A stretch of 64,000 nucleotides of DNA from Stappia sp. MMSF_3263 (GCF_030733745.1 NZ_JASHIK010000019.1:1-64000); one strand, 5' to 3'. Shown: positions 19,368 to 27,794, numbered from the stretch's first letter. Notes: a model not told the origin generated them from the sequence alone. Translations and numbers: made by a program.

Positions 19368-19982
19368 ATGAGCAAGTCCCTGACCGTCCTGAACGTCGAA
19401 TCCTCCGCACGTCGCGACGGTTCGATCACCCGCCGGCTCGCCGATCGCGTCATTGCCGGCCTTGCCGAGGGAAGCGTATCGGTTACCACCATCTCCCGCG
19501 ATGTCGCGGCGGGCCTTCCGGTTGTCGACGAAGCCTGGGTCGGCGCCAACTTCACGGATCCCTCCGAGCGCTCACCCGAACAGAAGGCGCGTCTTGCCCT
19601 GTCCGATACGCTGGTGGCCGAACTCAGGGCCGCGGATGTGCTGGTCCTCGGCGTTCCGGTTTACAATTTCGGTATTCCGGCGGCGCTGAAGGCCTGGATC
19701 GATCTTGTTGCCCGTGCGCGTGAGACGTTCAGCTACAGCGAGGCAGGTCCTGTCGGCCTGCTGAAAGGCAAGAAGGCGATCATCGTGCTGGCTTCGGGCG
19801 GCACCCAGGTCGGGTCGGAGATCGATTTCGCCTCGGGCTATCTCAAGCATGTGCTCGCCTTCATCGGCATCACCGACGTCTCCGTGGTGGCCGCCGACCA
19901 GCTTATGGTTGCCGGCGAGACCCGCGTCCACGAGGCGGAGCAGCAGGCGGATGTGACCGCCAACCGGCTGATCGCAGCCTGA
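19368..19982 (+). CDS. azoR: FMN-dependent NADH-azoreductase
   Basis: 204-residue flavodoxin-fold quinone/azo reductase. The FMN-phosphate loop is near the N-terminus (NVESSARRDGSITRRLADRV), VLGVPVYNFGIPAALKAWIDLVARARETF forms the flavin/substrate site, and VLASGGTQ follows. AzoR-type enzymes reduce quinones and azo compounds with NAD(P)H and are usually linked to thiol or electrophile stress. ATG 19368 has GGAGA upstream. Monocistronic, with a strong bidirectional-looking terminator at 20027. Confidence 0.9.
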   Translation: MSKSLTVLNVESSARRDGSITRRLADRVIAGLAEGSVSVTTISRDVAAGLPVVDEAWVGANFTDPSERSPEQKARLALSDTLVAELRAADVLVLGVPVYNFGIPAALKAWIDLVARARETFSYSEAGPVGLLKGKKAIIVLASGGTQVGSEIDFASGYLKHVLAFIGITDVSVVAADQLMVAGETRVHEAEQQADVTANRLIAA

Positions 19983-20026
19983 GGCCGCCGGCCATCGCGG
20001 CACGAACTCAAGCAGTGCGGAGTCAA

Positions 20027-20056
20027 AAAGCCCGGGCAGGGATCTGCCCGGGCTTT
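20027..20056 (+). terminator. Rho-independent terminator after azoR
   Basis: Perfect 13-bp stem (AAAGCCCGGGCAG pairing with CTGCCCGGGCTTT) with loop GGAT, 45 bp after the azoR stop. A-tract and T-tract flank it, so it could act on both strands. Confidence 0.9.
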
Positions 20057-20271
20057 GATATTGGTTGCGCCCCGATCCGACACCGACACAATCGGGTTGC
20101 AGGCGTGCCGTCGTGCCTGCGCGGTCAGGTGCGTCCGTTGCTGCGTCGATATCGCAGCAGACAAAATTCCGAAAATTCCTGCCTCGGGTTGTTCTTTTTG
20201 TTGGCAAGCGGCTCGAATCTACGCAGGAGCCGCCTTGTCGCGCCGGGGCTTCCGGCGCTTGTTGTTCTGTC

Positions 20272-20355
20272 CTAGATCGCGCCAACCACAATGGCTGCGA
20301 CAAAGACGAAAGCCGCGCATACGGCGAAGAGATTCATGTTGCGGACAAGTGTCAT
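20272..20355 (-). CDS. Putative 27-residue single-span membrane peptide
   Basis: Short reading frame in an otherwise empty region, too short for usual gene callers. The peptide is a basic N-terminus (MTLVRNMNL) followed by about 18 hydrophobic residues (FAVCAAFVFVAAIVVGAI) ending at the stop, which would make one transmembrane helix. A strong ribosome site, GGGAGG, lies 7 bp before the ATG at 20355. Function unknown. Support is the RBS, the spacing and the composition only; conservation was not checked. Confidence 0.5.
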   Translation of the reverse strand: MTLVRNMNLFAVCAAFVFVAAIVVGAI

Positions 20356-20751
20356 TTCGTGGCCTCCCGCAGTCTCTCGATACGTGAACAATAAGTTACC
20401 GCGCCAAGCCGGCAAAGCGAAAAAGATGCTGCGTTGCATCGTGGCCGCGAAAAGGTTTTGCGGCCCTGTCAGGATTCGCAGTGGAGCGGGGGATTTGCAG
20501 GCTGCCGGCGCCGTTTCGATTGCCGATATGTCGCAAGGGCGATCGCAGGGGACAAGTGCTGCGCCAACAAGTTGTTGTGCGGTGCAATATCAGACCTACG
20601 TAAACTTCCGTAGGATGAAGGTTCAAAAAGGGACGAAAACTCATGTACTTACGGCTTTCGTGGCGGAAAACTGCGGTTTCTACGGACGGGTTAACGGGAG
20701 AGAAACCGGTTCGACCTATGTTTTCTTGTAGATGAACGAGAAGGGTCGACG
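20356..20751. other. 396-bp intergenic region with an inverted repeat
   Basis: Region between the small peptide gene (minus) and the second DUF2336 gene (plus). It holds an inverted repeat, CCTACG-N8-CGTAGG, at 20595-20614, about 140 bp before the DUF2336 start. No convincing ORF: a 38-codon frame beginning at 20615 lacks an RBS. Confidence 0.5.
20595..20614. promoter_or_regulatory. Inverted repeat upstream of DUF2336 copy 2, candidate operator
   Basis: CCTACG and CGTAGG are perfect 6-bp arms separated by 8 bp (20-bp element), the size of a LuxR- or TetR-type operator. The cognate regulator is unknown. Confidence 0.4.
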
Positions 20752-21837
20752 ATGAACGCTGTGCAACTGACAGAGTTGGCACGCGAGGGTTCCGCGGAAA
20801 GCTCAGGTGAACTGGTGACGGCGCTGACCGATCTTTTCCTGCGTGCCGGCGAGGACGAGCGCGATCGCGTCAGCCTGATCTTCGGCGATGTGGTCCTGCG
20901 GGTGCTGGACAGACTTCAGGTCGAGGCCCGGACCGGCATGTCGGAAAAGATCTGTGTCGAGGCCGGTGCGCCGAAAAATCTCCTGAAGGCGCTTGCCGCC
21001 GACGAGGACATCGGGGTTGCAAAACCCGTTCTGGAGCGCAACCGGACACTTGCGGACGATGAGCTCGCCGAAGTGGCGGGCACGGTCTCCGGTGCGCATC
21101 TGTCGCTGATCTGCAAGCGCCAGGGACTCAAGCCCGTCCTCACCCGCGTCATCGCCCAGCGTGGCGATCCGGCGATCCTGTGCCAGATGCTGGGCAATGC
21201 CGGTGCGGCGATCGGCGCGGACAGTTTCGACCTGCTGGTCGCCCGGGCCCGCAAGGACAGCGACCTGCAGAATGCCTTGTGCGAGCGCAAGGACCTGCCC
21301 GAGACCGCGGCCGAGCGCCTGGTGCCGTTCCTGTCGAAGGAGCAGGCACAGCGTATCCGCGAGCAAAATGCCAACCCGACGCTGGTCAAGGCGATTGCCG
21401 AGCGGACGAAGAACGAGGTCGAGATACAGCTGCGCGAGTTCCAGGGCGCCAAGTCGAAGACGGCGACGCTCATTGACGGGGCGATCGACGGATCCGTCCC
21501 CATGGACGTAGCTGTAGGGGCGTTCGCCGACAAGGAACGGGCCTTCGATCTCGGCCAGCTTCTCGCCCGCAAGGTCGGCTGGCCGGAGAACGTGGTGGTG
21601 CCGCTGGTCTATCGTGAAGAGGAGCAGCCGCTGTTCTTCCTCTGCCGGCTGAGCGGTGTCTCGGACGAGGCCTATGTGAAGATTGCCCGCATGCGCGGCA
21701 AGCGGATGCGACTGTCATCTGCGGCAGCGAGCGAATCCTCGCGCAAATACGCAGCTCTCTCGCTCGAGGAGGCGGTCGCCTCGTTCAAGGCGATGGCGAA
21801 GAAGCTGAAGCTTCCCGTCGCGCCGCCGGGCGCCTGA
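20752..21837 (+). CDS. DUF2336-family protein (copy 2)
   Basis: 361-residue soluble helical protein of the same DUF2336 family as the gene at 17277. It shares the opening helical bundle, the ADEDIGVAKPVLERNRTLADDELAE block (compare NDEIEVAKPVLENSTILRDTDLVE in copy 1) and ALCERKDLPETAAERL (compare ALANRSDLDEQAVSTL). The sequences are clearly diverged paralogues, not a recent duplication. The C-terminus is basic (KAMAKKLKLP). GAAGGG precedes the ATG. Activity unknown. It is monocistronic and faces the amidase gene. Confidence 0.75.
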   Translation: MNAVQLTELAREGSAESSGELVTALTDLFLRAGEDERDRVSLIFGDVVLRVLDRLQVEARTGMSEKICVEAGAPKNLLKALAADEDIGVAKPVLERNRTLADDELAEVAGTVSGAHLSLICKRQGLKPVLTRVIAQRGDPAILCQMLGNAGAAIGADSFDLLVARARKDSDLQNALCERKDLPETAAERLVPFLSKEQAQRIREQNANPTLVKAIAERTKNEVEIQLREFQGAKSKTATLIDGAIDGSVPMDVAVGAFADKERAFDLGQLLARKVGWPENVVVPLVYREEEQPLFFLCRLSGVSDEAYVKIARMRGKRMRLSSAAASESSRKYAALSLEEAVASFKAMAKKLKLPVAPPGA

Positions 21838-21914
21838 AGCGCCTGGCTGCAGATGCAAGGACCCCTCGTGCCTTTCCGAAGCGTTGCGATGATCGTCCTT
21901 GCGGCGGGTGCCGG

Positions 21915-23177
21915 TCAGGCGTCTCCCCTGGCGACGAAATTCCCTTCCAGCCAGTGCGCGGCTTGTAGTGTCGCACGATCGCGGCCGTAGGCCCCGACAA
22001 GCTGGATGCCCAGCGGCAGGCCCGCCGCATTGTGCAGGCCGGGCACATTGACCGCGGGCGCGCCCATCAGGGTCCAGACGCGGTTGAAGACGGACGAGCC
22101 GGTCGAGGCCAGTCCGGCTGGGGCGGCGCCGGGTGCAGAGGGCATCATCAGCACATCGACCTGGGACATCAGGTCTGCCTGGGCCCGACGCGCTTGCGCG
22201 GCGATTTCCTGGGCCGCGTCATAGGCCTCGGCGTCGATCGTTGCTCCTTCCTGCAGCGTCTCGCGCAGGACCGGGCTCAGCATCCCGCTTGCCTTGTCGA
22301 ACTCGGCGGCGAGCGCGCGCGTCGCCTCGTAGTCCTGGATCACCTTGTGAGCGGCGAAGGCCTCTCGGAAAACCGGCGGCAGCGATACGCGTTGCAAGGG
22401 CGCGCCGGCACGCTCCGCCAGCGCGCGCGCCGTGTCAAGGGCGGCGAGCATGTCGTCGTCGGCCTGTGCCCAGGGTTGGGGCTCGATCAGCCCGATCCGG
22501 GGCGGCGTGGGCACCATCGTGTCGACCCGCCAGTCGCGGCCGGCCAGGATACCGGCGCCGAAGGCAACATCGGCAATCCCCTTGCCGAACAGGCCCAGCG
22601 TGTCGAGCGTCCAGGAGAAGATCTTCACCCCGACCACCGGCAGGTGGCCGAAAGACGGCTTGAAACCGGCGATGCCGCAGAACGCCGCCGGCCGCACCAC
22701 GGAACCGCCGGTCTGGGTGCCGAGCGCCAGGGGGAAGAACCCCGCAGCGATACCGGCGGCCGAGCCCGAGGACGACCCGCCCGGCGTGTGGTCGAGATTG
22801 CCGGGATTGCGCGTCGGTCCGGGTTGAAAGAAGGCGAACTCCGTCGTCACGGTCTTGCCGATGATGGCGGCGCCGGCGCGGCGCGCCAGCGCGACGATGG
22901 CGGCGTCGACGGCAGGCCGATGGTCCTTGTGGATGGGCGATCCGTAGGCCGTCGGCATGTCGCCGGTGTCGATATTGTCCTTGATCGCCATGGGCAGGCC
23001 CATCAGCGGACCGGTTGCCGCCTGTCCCGCCCGGAGTGCGGCCTCGACATCCCGAACCACGAAGGCGCGGACGTCCGGCTCGCGGATCTCGACCCGCTCC
23101 GCGATTTCCCGGTAAACATCGTCGAGTCGACGGCTTCCGGAATGGAGGGCTTTCGCGAGTTCAAGGGCTGACAGCAT
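21915..23177 (-). CDS. Amidase (amidase signature family)
   Basis: 420-residue hydrolase of the amidase-signature family. The Ser-cisSer-Lys triad is intact: Lys in MAIKDNIDTG, and the serines in the TPGGSSSGSAAGIA and GTQTGGSVVRPAAFCG blocks. It lacks the features of GatA in a GatCAB operon and has no neighbouring gatB/gatC, so it is more likely a catabolic amidase for small amides; the substrate is unknown. ATG 23177 is chosen because GGAGA lies just upstream; an in-frame upstream start at 23231 is less likely. Confidence 0.85.
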   Translation of the reverse strand: MLSALELAKALHSGSRRLDDVYREIAERVEIREPDVRAFVVRDVEAALRAGQAATGPLMGLPMAIKDNIDTGDMPTAYGSPIHKDHRPAVDAAIVALARRAGAAIIGKTVTTEFAFFQPGPTRNPGNLDHTPGGSSSGSAAGIAAGFFPLALGTQTGGSVVRPAAFCGIAGFKPSFGHLPVVGVKIFSWTLDTLGLFGKGIADVAFGAGILAGRDWRVDTMVPTPPRIGLIEPQPWAQADDDMLAALDTARALAERAGAPLQRVSLPPVFREAFAAHKVIQDYEATRALAAEFDKASGMLSPVLRETLQEGATIDAEAYDAAQEIAAQARRAQADLMSQVDVLMMPSAPGAAPAGLASTGSSVFNRVWTLMGAPAVNVPGLHNAAGLPLGIQLVGAYGRDRATLQAAHWLEGNFVARGDA

Positions 23178-23321
23178 TGGATTCTCCAGATCGCGGAACC
23201 GTGATCTTGCAACTAAATGCCGGTGTTTCAAGTGGTTTCGCCGTCAGGTCGGCCGTGCGAGAAACAGGTTGTGCCCGCAATGCAATCTTGTCGCGAAGAA
23301 AAGCGTTCACGCAACGAAACA

Positions 23322-23345
23322 GACCGGCACGCATGCGTGCCGGTC
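23322..23345 (-). terminator. 24-bp perfect palindrome downstream of BA14K gene 1
   Basis: A perfectly self-complementary 24-bp sequence centred on GCATGC, about 30 bp after the stop of the first BA14K gene. On the minus strand it is followed by a moderately T-rich run (TGTTTCGTT), so a terminator is the simplest reading. Confidence 0.6.
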
Positions 23346-23373
23346 TTCCGGTCTTTGCCGCAAGGCTGTGCCC

Positions 23374-23853
23374 TCACCTGCAAAGGCGCTGCTGGCCCGA
23401 ATAGGTGGTGTAGGTGCCGGTGCGGGGATTGAAGCTGCGATACCGCGAGGAACAATAGGCATACCACGCCGGGGTCCAGGGCCGCAGGCCGCCGCGATTG
23501 ACGACCGGAGGCGGTGCGGGTCGGTAGCGCCGGTCACGATAGTCCCGGCGATCGCGATAGCGCCGGTCATTGCGGTACCCCCGGCGATCACGGTAGCTCC
23601 AGCCGTCGCGGTAGTTGCGACTGTTCTTGCGAATTCCGCCACCCGGCATCTCGTGCGGATAAAGGTAATCCGGATCGGCATGATCCTCGCGGCCGGGCAC
23701 CGTCTGGGCGAGGACCACGCCGGCCGGAAGGCCTGTCGCGACACTGCTGCCGTAGCTGCCCCCGGCGGGGCTGGCAAGGGAAGCTGCCGGCAGAACCATC
23801 GCGCCGGCGAGGACGGCTGCGAAGACGTGAAACGCGAGATGCTTGAAAACCAT
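23374..23853 (-). CDS. BA14K-family exported protein 1
   Basis: 159-residue precursor with an N-terminal signal peptide (about residues 1-28, LAGAMVLPAASLASPA). A long, very basic and Tyr-rich middle with repeated RDRR/YRDRR units follows, and then the C-terminal BA14K block W-x-x-YC...RYRSFNPRTGTYTTYSGQQRLCR. BA14K of Brucella is an immunoreactive lectin-like exported protein; the family is typical of Hyphomicrobiales. It is one of three tandem paralogues here. ATG 23853 is chosen for the signal peptide and AAGGGAA upstream. Confidence 0.8.
   Translation of the reverse strand: MVFKHLAFHVFAAVLAGAMVLPAASLASPAGGSYGSSVATGLPAGVVLAQTVPGREDHADPDYLYPHEMPGGGIRKNSRNYRDGWSYRDRRGYRNDRRYRDRRDYRDRRYRPAPPPVVNRGGLRPWTPAWYAYCSSRYRSFNPRTGTYTTYSGQQRLCR
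23399..23443. repeat. 45-bp repeat, copy A (BA14K 3' end)
   Basis: 42 of 45 bases are identical to 24086-24130 (differences at three positions). It encodes the YRSFNPRTGTYTTYSG part of the first BA14K protein. DNA conservation exceeds that of the flanking coding sequence. Confidence 0.85.
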
Positions 23854-24022
23854 GTTTCGGTTCCCTTCAGGACTGCGAGGCGGTTTCGCCATGGAGGCGA
23901 TGCCAACGTTCAGCTTTGGCCGCTGCCGGCGATGCCAGTCGAACTGGTATTCGGTCGCCGACTGCCATGGCCCGAGGGAATGCCCGGGATGCCGGTTCGG
24001 CTTTAGCTTCAACGGACCAGCA

Positions 24023-24048
24023 GCCAGGAAGGTTCCATCCTTCCTGGC
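24023..24048 (-). terminator. Hairpin after BA14K gene 2
   Basis: GCCAGGAAGG and CCTTCCTGGC form a perfect 10-bp stem with a 6-base loop 13 bp past the stop of the second BA14K gene. No U-tract, so it may terminate poorly or stabilise the 3' end. Confidence 0.45.
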
Positions 24049-24060
24049 CGTTCGGTCTGA

Positions 24061-24564
24061 TTACCGGCAGACGCGCTGTTCGCCGGAATAGGTGGTGTAG
24101 GTGCCGGTCCGCGGATTGAAGCTGCGGTACTTCTCGGCGCAGTAGCGATACCATTCGCCCGAATAGGGCGCGGGATAGGCATCATACTCGACGACCGGTG
24201 CTGCCGGGCGGTAGCCGGCGCGTCGGTCGGCCGGGTCGAAATACTCGACGCCGCCACCGTAGTGACGGGGATAGCGCGGATCGTAGATGATCTCGGGCTC
24301 TGCCCGCGGGGCGCTCAGCGCGCCGCCGATGATGGCACCGGTGGCAAGGCCGATGACACCCAGGGCGACCGCCGCGCCGACGTCGTTGCCGCGGTGGTTG
24401 CCGCCGCGATGGCGACGGTGGCGGAAGGTCTTGTGATGGCCGCCGTGGTTGCGCCAGTTGCGGTGACCGTCACCGGCCTCCGCGACGGAAACCGCCGCCG
24501 GCAGAGCCATCGCGCTGGCCAGGGCAACTGCGAGAACGCGGGAGGTGAGACGCTTGAAAGCCAT
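24061..24564 (-). CDS. BA14K-family exported protein 2
   Basis: 167-residue precursor. A signal peptide (about 1-30, ending AVSVAEAG) is followed by a His/Arg/Gly-rich stretch, a hydrophobic glycine-zipper-like segment (AAVALGVIGLATGAIIGGAL) that may insert in a membrane, and the C-terminal BA14K block (WYRYCAEKYRSFNPRTGTYTTYSG). The 3' end is 42/45 identical at DNA level to the same part of the first paralogue. RBS-like GGGAC precedes the ATG at 24564. Confidence 0.8.
   Translation of the reverse strand: MAFKRLTSRVLAVALASAMALPAAVSVAEAGDGHRNWRNHGGHHKTFRHRRHRGGNHRGNDVGAAVALGVIGLATGAIIGGALSAPRAEPEIIYDPRYPRHYGGGVEYFDPADRRAGYRPAAPVVEYDAYPAPYSGEWYRYCAEKYRSFNPRTGTYTTYSGEQRVCR
24086..24130. repeat. 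45-bp repeat, copy B (BA14K 3' end)
   Basis: Second copy of the 45-bp element, in the same orientation, 687 bp from copy A. A shorter related stretch (GGATTGAAGCTGCGGTACTT) is also found in the third paralogue near 24797. Confidence 0.85.
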
Positions 24565-24744
24565 GGGTCAGGTCCCTTCGGGGCTGCGAGAGTGTTTCAG
24601 TATCGCGACAATGCCATGCTCAGCTTGAACCCTTCATGAGATGCCCGTTCATCTGGCGTTCAGGTTCGAATTCCCTCCTCGCCGCAGGAAAATCCCCGTC
24701 ACCCCGGCCCGAAGCCCGTCTCGTGCATCCGGCGGATGCCGAGG

Positions 24745-25260
24745 CTAGCGACAGAACCGGTAGCGACCCGAATAGGCCAGGAAGTATCCGGTCTCGGGAT
24801 TGAAGCTGCGGTACTTGCGTGCGCAGTAGCTGTACCATGCTGGCGTCCAGGGGGCGTATCGGCCGCGATAGACACGGCGAACAGGCGGGTCGATGTATTG
24901 GGGGCCGCCAAGCGCCTGACCGAGGATGGCGCCGGTCGCGAGACCAAATACTGCCGCCGCGCCGTTGCCGCCATACCCGAAATAGACGCCGCTGCGACGA
25001 TAGGGGCGGTATCGGCGATGATGCCTGTAGCGCCAGTCCCTGTGCCCCCAATGGCGGGGACGATAGTGCCTGTGGCGGTAATGGTGCCGGCGTCCGCCAA
25101 CATAGACGAGCGATGCGCCGGGGAGGGCGGGGCGGATGTGGTCGGCCGCTGCAGCCGTGGGCGTTGCCATGTTTGCCGCCAGCGCCATCGCGGTGGCAAG
25201 CGTGCCGCCAAGGAGCCAGCGGGCGAGTTTGTGCGGCACAAGGCCGGTTGCCCTTTTCAT
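24745..25260 (-). CDS. BA14K-family exported protein 3
   Basis: 171-residue precursor. An N-terminal signal segment (about 14-40, ending TAAAADH) precedes a strongly His/Arg/Tyr-rich region, a hydrophobic segment with GxxxG spacing (AAAVFGLATGAILGQALGG), and the C-terminal BA14K block (TPAWYSYCARKYRSFNPETGYFLAYSG...FCR). It is the most diverged of the three tandem copies at the C-terminus. A strong AAGGAGG site lies upstream of the ATG at 25260. It is first in the direction of transcription, so the three could share a promoter, although hairpins between them argue for separate units. Confidence 0.8.
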   Translation of the reverse strand: MKRATGLVPHKLARWLLGGTLATAMALAANMATPTAAAADHIRPALPGASLVYVGGRRHHYRHRHYRPRHWGHRDWRYRHHRRYRPYRRSGVYFGYGGNGAAAVFGLATGAILGQALGGPQYIDPPVRRVYRGRYAPWTPAWYSYCARKYRSFNPETGYFLAYSGRYRFCR

Positions 25261-25456
25261 CGGGATTCCTCCTTCCAGGCCGGTTGACAGTGACCCTTAA
25301 CGATTGCCTCCAATGTGGCGAGAGGATGACCCGCCATGTCGAGGTGGAAGGCGTGTCCGCGTTGCAAAGACCGCGGTTGCAAGGCAAAAGTCGGAGCAGC
25401 CACGCACCCGATGCGCAAGCCAGAAACACGATGACCTGACAATGCCGAGGTGTTCC

Positions 25457-26266
25457 ATGGCCGCATCCGACCGACCGACGACAGACAATCCCGAGGTGGG
25501 GTCCGCTCCGGCAGACCGTCCCCAGACGATCCGGCCGACGGATGACGAGGCACGGGGCCTTGCCCGCAAGCTGATGCGGACGGCCCGCTACGGAGGGCTG
25601 GCCGTTCTCGATCCGCAGGACGGCTCGCCCTTCGTCTCTCGCGTGGCTCTGGCCACCGAGATGGACGGCACGCCGGTGATGCTCGTCTCGACCCTGTCGC
25701 AGCACACCAGGGCCCTGGCCGACGACCGACGTTGCTCGCTTCTCGTCGGGGAGCCGGGCAAGGGCGACCCGCTCGCCCATCCGCGCCTGAGCATCGTGGC
25801 CGAGGCGGAGAAGGTGGACGCGGGCGATCCGGCCCTTGCCGATATCCGCCGCCGCTACCTGGCCCGGCATCCGAAGGCGAAGCTCTATGTCGATTTCCCC
25901 GATTTCGCGTTCTACCGGGTGCGCCCGGTGCGCGCGAACCTCAACGGCGGCTTCGGCAAGGCCTATCTGCTCTCGCCACGGGATCTTCTGGTCGAGAGTG
26001 CGGGGCTGGCCGGGCTCGCAGCGATGGAGGCCGGGGCAATCGCGCATATGCACGAGGACCATCTTGATGCCGTGCAGCTTTATGCCGAAAGGCTTGCCAA
26101 GGCCGGCGAGGGGGCATGGCTACTGTCGGCGATCGATCCGGAGGGGCTCGATTTCGTCGACGGCGACAAGGTCGCCCGGCTCGTTTTCTCACCGCCGCTG
26201 GAAAGCGCGGGGGACCTGCGTCCTCGGCTGGTCGCCCTTGCGAAACAGGCAAGGGGTGTTGAATGA
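25457..26266 (+). CDS. HugZ-like pyridoxamine-5'-phosphate-oxidase-fold protein with DUF2470
   Basis: 269-residue cytosolic protein. The N-terminal part (about 30-160) is a split-barrel FMN/haem-binding fold (ARKLMRTARYGGLAVLD...SPFVSRVALATE, MLVSTLSQHTRALADDRRCSLLVGEPG). The C-terminal DUF2470 domain has the HMHEDHLDAVQLYAERL His cluster. This architecture is seen in HugZ-type haem-utilisation or haem oxygenase proteins, so a role in haem or flavin handling is plausible. Start: the ATG at 25457 has GAGGTG six bases upstream; ATG 25442 is possible but has no good RBS. Confidence 0.75.
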   Translation: MAASDRPTTDNPEVGSAPADRPQTIRPTDDEARGLARKLMRTARYGGLAVLDPQDGSPFVSRVALATEMDGTPVMLVSTLSQHTRALADDRRCSLLVGEPGKGDPLAHPRLSIVAEAEKVDAGDPALADIRRRYLARHPKAKLYVDFPDFAFYRVRPVRANLNGGFGKAYLLSPRDLLVESAGLAGLAAMEAGAIAHMHEDHLDAVQLYAERLAKAGEGAWLLSAIDPEGLDFVDGDKVARLVFSPPLESAGDLRPRLVALAKQARGVE

Positions 26267-26335
26267 TCACCCTTGCACGCATTTGAACCGCCCGGGATTC
26301 GCCGGGCCGAACCGGGAAGAGGGTGCCGGACAGGG

Positions 26336-27304
26336 ATGGCCGAGATATTGAACGCCGACAGCAGGATTTGTGACAGCACGGTCGGGCGCACGGCCATCCT
26401 CGCGGGACGGGGGCGACAGGCCGCACGACTGCTGGCCGGCATGCTCGCCGCCGCTGTGCTGCTTGGTGCCGGGCCGGCCGCAGCCTACCGGCTGGAATCC
26501 TTCAAGGACCGACTGTTCGACTATCCGGGCCTGCTCGCGGGAAAGCCGGACGACGCCTTCGTCATCGTCGACTATGACAAGCGCCGCGACATCCACCGGC
26601 GGGACAAGGTGTGGGAGCGCGAGGTTTTCGGCGAATACGTGTCGATGAAGCCGAGCAGCACCCAGGAGGATCTGACCCTGCAGGCGAACGGGCGGACGAT
26701 CTCCTACATGCGCGTCGGCGAACCGCGCGGCGCCAAGGCGGTGGTGATCTATGTGCACGGCCAGGGCGGAAACCGCTTCCAGGGGATGAACGACGTCAGT
26801 TTCGGCGGCAATTTCAACCGGATCAAGAACCTGATGGTGCGCAATTCCGGGCTCTACATCACGCTCGACGTGAAGGATTTCAAGGAGCGGGGCGCCGCCG
26901 ACGTCAAAGCATTGATACAGCATTACACGCAGCGCTCGCCGGGTGCGCGGGCCTATGTCGCCTGCGGCTCGATGGGGGGCTTCCTGTGCTGGCGGCTGGC
27001 CCAGGACAGCGGCGCGGCGCGGATGATGGGCGGCATCCTGCTGATGGGTTCGACATGGGACGAGGGCTTCTTTTCCAGCGCGACCTTTCGCGCGGGAGCG
27101 CTGCCGATTTATTTCGGCCATGGCAGCTGGGACGAGGTGTATGACTGGAAGCGGCAGGCGAAGTTCTTCGAGCGGCTGAAGGCGCGCGCACCGAAATATC
27201 CGGCGCGCTTCACCCTGTTCGAGACAGGCACCCACGGTACTCCGATCCGGATGACCGATTGGCGACTGATCCTCAACTGGATGTTTGCCGTAACCGGCAG
27301 GTAG
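26336..27304 (+). CDS. Exported alpha/beta hydrolase
   Basis: 322-residue protein. A hydrophobic stretch ending GAGPAAAY (about residues 30-52) after an Arg-containing N-terminus looks like a Sec or weak Tat signal peptide. The hydrolase fold follows: oxyanion-type turn YVHGQGG, a nucleophile elbow ACGSMGG with the serine in a small-x-S-x-G context, and a possible catalytic His in GTHGTP near the C-terminus. Substrate unknown. The start is uncertain; the ATG at 26336 gives the signal peptide, but the frame is open upstream to a TTG at 26273. It begins about 70 bp after the HugZ-like gene and may be co-transcribed. Confidence 0.7.
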   Translation: MAEILNADSRICDSTVGRTAILAGRGRQAARLLAGMLAAAVLLGAGPAAAYRLESFKDRLFDYPGLLAGKPDDAFVIVDYDKRRDIHRRDKVWEREVFGEYVSMKPSSTQEDLTLQANGRTISYMRVGEPRGAKAVVIYVHGQGGNRFQGMNDVSFGGNFNRIKNLMVRNSGLYITLDVKDFKERGAADVKALIQHYTQRSPGARAYVACGSMGGFLCWRLAQDSGAARMMGGILLMGSTWDEGFFSSATFRAGALPIYFGHGSWDEVYDWKRQAKFFERLKARAPKYPARFTLFETGTHGTPIRMTDWRLILNWMFAVTGR

Positions 27305-27377
27305 GTACCCGCGTCCTCGTCTTCCGTGTTCGGCGGCAGGGGCGGGCGGGCCTCACAACAAACCGGGAGCCTTGCAA

Positions 27378-27764
27378 ATGCTCGCCATAACCTCCGTCTA
27401 CGCCGCGGTGTTCGCGCTGTTCTTCCTGTTTCTCAGCGCCCGGGTTGCCCGATGCCGGGCGAAGACGCTGACGGCCCTTGGCGATGGCGGCCACCCGGAA
27501 CTGTTGCGACGCATCCGCGTCCAGGCCAATTGCGCCGAGTATGGTCCGCTGGCGTTGTTGCTGATGGGTATGTCGGAAATCCAGGGCGCGCCCGGCTTGC
27601 TCGTCCATGGGCTGGGCGCGGCGCTGCTCGGCGGACGGCTTCTGCACGCCTACGGGCTGTCGCAAGTCAAGGAGCGCCTCGTCTTTCGGGTCAGCGGCAT
27701 GATCCTGACATTTTCCAGCATATCGATTGCCGCGCTGACGCTGCTGTGGCTGGCGTTCGGCTGA
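27378..27764 (+). CDS. MAPEG-family membrane protein
   Basis: 128-residue inner-membrane protein with four hydrophobic segments. The MAPEG signature region RIRVQANCAEYGPLALLLMG is followed by HGLGAALLGGRLLHAYGL, as in bacterial members of the eicosanoid/glutathione-metabolism membrane family. Bacterial homologues have glutathione-linked activities in some cases; the substrate is unknown here. ATG 27378 with GGGAG upstream. A bidirectional terminator follows immediately. Confidence 0.85.
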   Translation: MLAITSVYAAVFALFFLFLSARVARCRAKTLTALGDGGHPELLRRIRVQANCAEYGPLALLLMGMSEIQGAPGLLVHGLGAALLGGRLLHAYGLSQVKERLVFRVSGMILTFSSISIAALTLLWLAFG

Positions 27765-27768
27765 CATG

Positions 27769-27794
27769 AAAACCGCCCCGGACGGGGCGGTTTT
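27769..27794. terminator. Bidirectional rho-independent terminator
   Basis: Perfect stem AAAACCGCCCC / GGGGCGGTTTT with loop GGAC. A/T tracts on both sides serve the MAPEG gene (plus) and the Tim44-domain gene (minus). Confidence 0.92.

Noticed and set aside
20615-20731. 38-codon plus-strand frame starting at an ATG near 20615
   Set aside because: No ribosome site (the ATG abuts the inverted repeat), ordinary composition, and no hydrophobic or motif signal.
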